From the NCBI GenBank assembly GCA_041750795.1, contig JBGSYQ010000443.1:1-9016 (forward strand): a stretch of 9,016 nucleotides of DNA, written 5' to 3'. A program made the translations under genes and the position numbers. This document shows, piece by piece, positions 7,328 through 9,016 of the stretch (position 1 is its first letter; each line of letters begins with the position of its first letter). Under the pieces are notes generated by a model. It had not been told where the DNA came from, ran no database searches, and saw only the letters and a program-made list of their open reading frames with translations. The DNA comes from JTS-RE94 sp041750795 (GTDB taxonomy: Bacteria > Planctomycetota > Planctomycetia > Pirellulales > PALSA-1355).

Positions 7328-7355
7328 ATTGTAACATAAACTACGCCATTGTCCG
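7328..7355 (-). promoter_or_regulatory. Possible sigma70 promoter before the small gene and rtcB
   Basis: On the minus strand CGGACA (7355-7350, four of six) and TACAAT (7333-7328, five of six) are 16 bases apart, in the 71-base gap after archease. This would let the small gene and rtcB be transcribed without archease. The predicted transcript would start near 7321, placing the GGAGG ribosome site at its very 5' end, which is tight. The local AT-richness in a GC-rich window supports a regulatory site. Confidence 0.4.
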
Positions 7356-7378
7356 TCGCTCCGACTCGACGCGCCCGG

Positions 7379-7792
7379 TCAAATATCCACGATCACTTCG
7401 GCCAGCCAGCCGTCGGCCTGCCGTTCGAGCTTCAGTTCATGGTACGTCATCGCCTTGACTTCGTGGTCCAGTTGATGCCGCGCCGCGTCGATGGGTTCGC
7501 CGCGCGCCGTGGCGCTCACGCCCGACGCGCTCACCGCGACGTCGAACTCGCTCAGCAGCAGGCGTCGCGTCTCGTAAACGAACAACAGCTCGCTCAGCCA
7601 GTCGAACAGCAGCAGCTCGGACGGCTCGCCCGCGACTTCCAGTCCAACGGTCTCGCTCGGCCGGACGCTCTCCAGATCGGGCACGATCAGCGAGAACAGC
7701 CCGCGTGCCGCGTCGGCAAACAAGCGGTTCAGGTCGGGCGCTTGTACGCGCAGGCCGACGTCGGCCGTGTGGTCGAAGGTTTCGTAACTCAT
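7379..7792 (-). CDS. Archease, RtcB-activating protein
   Basis: A 137-residue archease, the small cofactor that speeds guanylation of RtcB and allows multiple turnover. It starts MSYETFDHTADVGLRV with the family signature DHTADVG at 7-13. It continues with the LFADAARGLFSLI helix and LLFDWLSELLFVYE (61-74), and ends KAMTYHELKL...GWLAEVIVDI with the family's terminal Asp-Ile. The DHTADV aspartates and the C-terminal Asp are the positions known or expected to bind metal in studied archeases. The length is typical. The start at 7792 has AGAGGA three to four bases upstream. The open frame extends to 8164, but that extension crosses repeats and the thioredoxin gene and adds nothing recognisable. 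The gene lies upstream of the small antitoxin-like gene and rtcB in the same direction, the expected functional pairing. It is divergent from thioredoxin. Confidence 0.95.
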   Translation of the reverse strand: MSYETFDHTADVGLRVQAPDLNRLFADAARGLFSLIVPDLESVRPSETVGLEVAGEPSELLLFDWLSELLFVYETRRLLLSEFDVAVSASGVSATARGEPIDAARHQLDHEVKAMTYHELKLERQADGWLAEVIVDI

Positions 7793-7813
7793 GGTCCTCT
7801 GCGACGCACGCCG

Positions 7814-7830
7814 GCCCCCGGAGTGGGGGC
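7814..7830 (-). repeat. GC hairpin in the archease leader
   Basis: GCCCCC (7814-7819) pairs with GGGGGC (7825-7830) around a 5-base loop, 22 bases before the archease ATG. If transcribed it would be a stable stem in the 5' leader, just ahead of the AGAGGA ribosome site. It could tune translation or be incidental in GC-rich DNA. Confidence 0.45.
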
Positions 7831-7888
7831 GCGCCGCCGAAGGTTGGAATGGCGTCGGCGGTCCGGGATGTGTGGCAGCATTTCCTGG

Positions 7889-7914
7889 CCGTAGCTGGAT
7901 TCGCAAGAATTCAG
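7889..7914 (+). repeat. Dispersed GCAA-loop hairpin element, copy B
   Basis: This is a 26-base exact copy of 3985-4010, with the same CCGTAG flank, 8-bp stem with one G-U pair and GCAA loop. It is followed nine bases later by copy C in the opposite orientation, so the two form a head-to-head pair in the archease-thioredoxin gap. Confidence 0.85.
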
Positions 7915-7923
7915 TTTCCAAGG

Positions 7924-7949
7924 GCTGAAGTTTTGCAACTTCAGCTAGT
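7924..7949 (-). repeat. Dispersed GCAA-loop hairpin element, copy C (variant stem)
   Basis: Read on the minus strand this element has a CTAG flank, then arms GCTGAAGTT and AACTTCAGC, a perfect 9-bp stem, around the loop GCAA. Compared with copies A and B, two stem pairs change on both sides (T-A to G-C and C-G to T-A, in the complementary reading) and the G-U pair becomes a full pair, while loop and flank stay the same. It is therefore a diverged member of the same family. Confidence 0.7.
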
Positions 7950-7988
7950 GCGCCAGACGTTCTGGCCGCGCACGGTCCGGGGCGTTCG

Positions 7989-8016
7989 TTGACAGCATGA
8001 CCGCCCCCCCTATAAT
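7989..8016 (+). promoter_or_regulatory. Consensus sigma70 promoter for thioredoxin
   Basis: TTGACA (7989-7994) and TATAAT (8011-8016) match both consensus boxes perfectly with a 16-base spacer that ends in a run of seven C. Transcription should start near 8023, giving a leader of about 110 bases before the thioredoxin ATG. A perfect match at both boxes in GC-rich DNA is very unlikely by chance and suggests strong housekeeping expression. Confidence 0.85.
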
Positions 8017-8069
8017 TTGGCAATCCCGTCCCCGCGGTGGATTCCGTGCAAGACAGTTCCGCCGCCGGA

Positions 8070-8090
8070 CCGATCTTCACCCAAGATCGG
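8070..8090 (+). repeat. Perfect 8-bp hairpin in the thioredoxin leader
   Basis: CCGATCTT (8070-8077) pairs exactly with AAGATCGG (8083-8090) around loop CACCC. It lies inside the predicted leader, about 27 bases before the AGGAG ribosome site, without a T-run, so it is not an attenuator of the usual kind. It may stabilise the mRNA or regulate translation. Confidence 0.6.
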
Positions 8091-8132
8091 AGTTTCAACA
8101 GGCCGCCAGTCGGCACAGGAGTGGAGCATACC

Positions 8133-8459
8133 ATGGGTAAAGCCGCTGAATTCACCGACGCCAATTTTCAGCAAGAAGTTCTCGACTCCGGCGAGCCGGT
8201 GCTGGTGGACTTTTGGGCGCCCTGGTGCGGCCCCTGCCGGATGATCGGACCGGTCATCGAAGAGCTGGCCGGCGAGTACTCGGGCTCGGTCAAGATCGGC
8301 AAGCTGAACATCGACGACAGCCCCGCGGCAGCCCAAAGCTACGGCGTCAGCAGCATCCCCACGCTGATGGTCTTCAAGGGGGGCGAAGTCATCGACCGCA
8401 TGGTCGGCGTCCCCACCAAAGCCCGCCTGCAAGAATCCCTCGACGCCGCCAAGGGGTGA
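8133..8459 (+). CDS. trxA: Thioredoxin
   Basis: A 108-residue cytoplasmic thioredoxin, the general protein disulfide reductase recycled by thioredoxin reductase. It has the family sequence VLVDFWAPWCGPCRM with the active site WCGPC at 31-35, the buried Asp26, the LNIDD strand (58-62), and the SIPTLMVFKGG segment with the cis-Pro at 76. The length equals that of a classic TrxA, and there is no signal peptide. The start at 8133 is supported by GGAG six bases upstream and AGGAG eleven bases upstream. An in-frame ATG at 8037 would add 32 unrelated residues across the leader hairpin and is rejected. It has its own consensus promoter, is divergent from archease, and has no cotranscribed partner in the window. 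No clear terminator was seen after the stop. Confidence 0.96.
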   Translation: MGKAAEFTDANFQQEVLDSGEPVLVDFWAPWCGPCRMIGPVIEELAGEYSGSVKIGKLNIDDSPAAAQSYGVSSIPTLMVFKGGEVIDRMVGVPTKARLQESLDAAKG

Positions 8460-8731
8460 GCCCTTGCGTTGAACGACGGCCCGTCGATCAGCCCGCGATC
8501 TCACCGGCGCCGAACCGCGCGCCGCTGGCGCTGCTAGCGCGCCGCCGCGATCCATGGCGCTAGTATCTCGACGGGGATTCGCTTCAACTTCCCCGCGCGC
8601 CGTGGTCGAAGTAAGGGATTAGGGAAACCCTGTCGATTATGTCGCCCGGATGGCGCGTAGGGGACTTCGGGCAGGCCGCGTTCGCGACCGCTGTTGCGCC
8701 TGGCCTCCGCACGAGGCGCGCGAGTCTAAGC
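8460..8731. other. Intergenic region after thioredoxin
   Basis: This gap of 272 bases has only weak inverted repeats (CGACG...CGTCG at 8474-8486, GCGCT...AGCGC at 8528-8540, CTAGCGC...GCGCTAG at 8534-8563). None is followed by a T-run. An in-frame ATG at 8639 could extend the following gene by 31 codons. Confidence 0.5.
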
Positions 8732-9016
8732 ATGTCTGTCAGCGAGACCAGTTCGTCTGCATCGTTCGACCTGCCGCCGCTGAGCGGCCCGGTCAGCGGT
8801 ACGCGCGTCGATCCGGCCCACGTGATGGCCGGGGCCGCCGCGCCCCCCGCTGAGCCAAACGCCGCAGTCGAGCCGAACGCAGAAGCCGAGCCAAACGCCG
8901 CAGCCGGCCAAACGGCGCACGACCCCATCCAGCGCGTCCGCTCGCAGGCCTCGCAATTGGCGGCCTACCTGCAGCGCCAGGCGACTTCCGTCGACCACCG
9001 CGAGAGCGAGCTGAAT
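8732..9016 (+). CDS. Ala/Pro-rich protein with predicted coiled coil, N-terminal part (runs off right edge)
   Basis: An open frame of 95 codons without a stop up to the window edge, beginning MSVSETSSSASFDLPPLSG. Residues 31-60 are low complexity and include three copies of a six-residue unit starting Glu-Pro-Asn-Ala (41-58). From about residue 66 the sequence becomes helix-forming with charged heptad character: VRSQASQLAAYLQRQ, then SVDHRESELN at the edge. Openings like this (LxAYLQxRQxxVDxREAxLN) are, as I recall, common in planctomycete coiled-coil proteins of unknown function; I cannot confirm this here. There is no signal peptide, so it is probably cytoplasmic. The start is uncertain: no Shine-Dalgarno is seen before 8732, and an in-frame ATG at 8639 is possible. 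Function unknown. Confidence 0.7.
   Translation, partial: MSVSETSSSASFDLPPLSGPVSGTRVDPAHVMAGAAAPPAEPNAAVEPNAEAEPNAAAGQTAHDPIQRVRSQASQLAAYLQRQATSVDHRESELN
8852..8905 (+). repeat. 18-bp tandem repeat inside the coding frame, three copies
   Basis: Three in-frame 18-base units (8852-8869, 8870-8887, 8888-8905) each start GAGCC(A/G)AACGC and encode EPNAAV, EPNAEA and EPNAAA. The changes between units fall at both silent and coding positions. They form a short Pro/Ala/Glu linker between the N-terminus and the predicted coiled coil, and copy number may vary among strains. Confidence 0.8.

Larger units (their letters stand above)
7793..8132. other. Divergent intergenic region between archease and thioredoxin
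   Basis: This 340-base stretch has no gene. It holds a GC hairpin in the archease leader, two copies of the GCAA-loop element in opposite orientations, a consensus promoter for thioredoxin and a leader hairpin, all listed separately. No convincing archease promoter could be assigned. Since both flanking genes point away, the hairpin elements here cannot be terminators of either gene. Confidence 0.7.

Noticed and set aside
8037..8132. Upstream start for thioredoxin
   Set aside because: The extra 32 residues are not part of the family and span the leader hairpin; a good Shine-Dalgarno precedes 8133.
7793..8164. N-terminal extension of the archease frame
   Set aside because: It crosses two hairpin repeats and overlaps the thioredoxin gene and its promoter; the family start MSYETFDHTADVG is at 7792 with a ribosome site.
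8474..8563. Intrinsic terminator after thioredoxin
   Set aside because: The stems are only five to seven pairs and none is followed by a T-run.

Overview
The window looks like a chromosomal segment of a planctomycete, probably of the Pirellulales type. This is inferred from the high GC content, frequently weak Shine-Dalgarno sites, a secreted PQQ-like propeller protein opening with a WPQLRG motif, a YhaN/YhaO-style SbcCD pair, an Ala/Pro-rich protein with a predicted coiled coil, and small dispersed hairpins between genes. No search was possible, so the taxonomic call is inference. I see no phage genes, transposase, CRISPR array, rRNA or tRNA.

Left part (1-3891, minus strand): DNA maintenance. 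A UvrD/Rep-type 3'-5' helicase (1813-3891) is followed, after a 346-base gap with a decaying 21-bp tandem repeat and a perfect hairpin, by an SbcD/YhaO-like metallophosphoesterase (237-1466). Its stop overlaps by four bases (ATGA) the start of a YhaN/SbcC-like ATPase that runs off the left edge. The phosphoesterase has lost several residues that are normally metal-binding or catalytic.

Middle (4073-5428, minus): a signal-peptide-bearing PQQ/BamB-like beta-propeller with its own sigma70-like promoter.

RNA repair block (5591-7792, minus): archease, then an 80-residue antitoxin-like protein, then the RNA ligase RtcB. RtcB and archease are a known functional pair (ligase and activating cofactor). 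The small gene between them ends 10 bases before rtcB, the position a toxin gene would normally take. This is the most interesting gene arrangement in the window.

Right part (plus strand): a thioredoxin (8133-8459) divergent from archease, driven by a fully consensus TTGACA-16-TATAAT promoter with a roughly 110-base leader containing an 8-bp hairpin. At 8732 an Ala/Pro-rich protein with an 18-bp (six-residue) tandem repeat starts and runs off the right edge.

Between genes, three copies of a small hairpin element (3985-4010, 7889-7914, 7924-7949) keep a GCAA loop and a CTAG-type flank while stem bases change in a compensating way, pointing to a dispersed family selected for structure.
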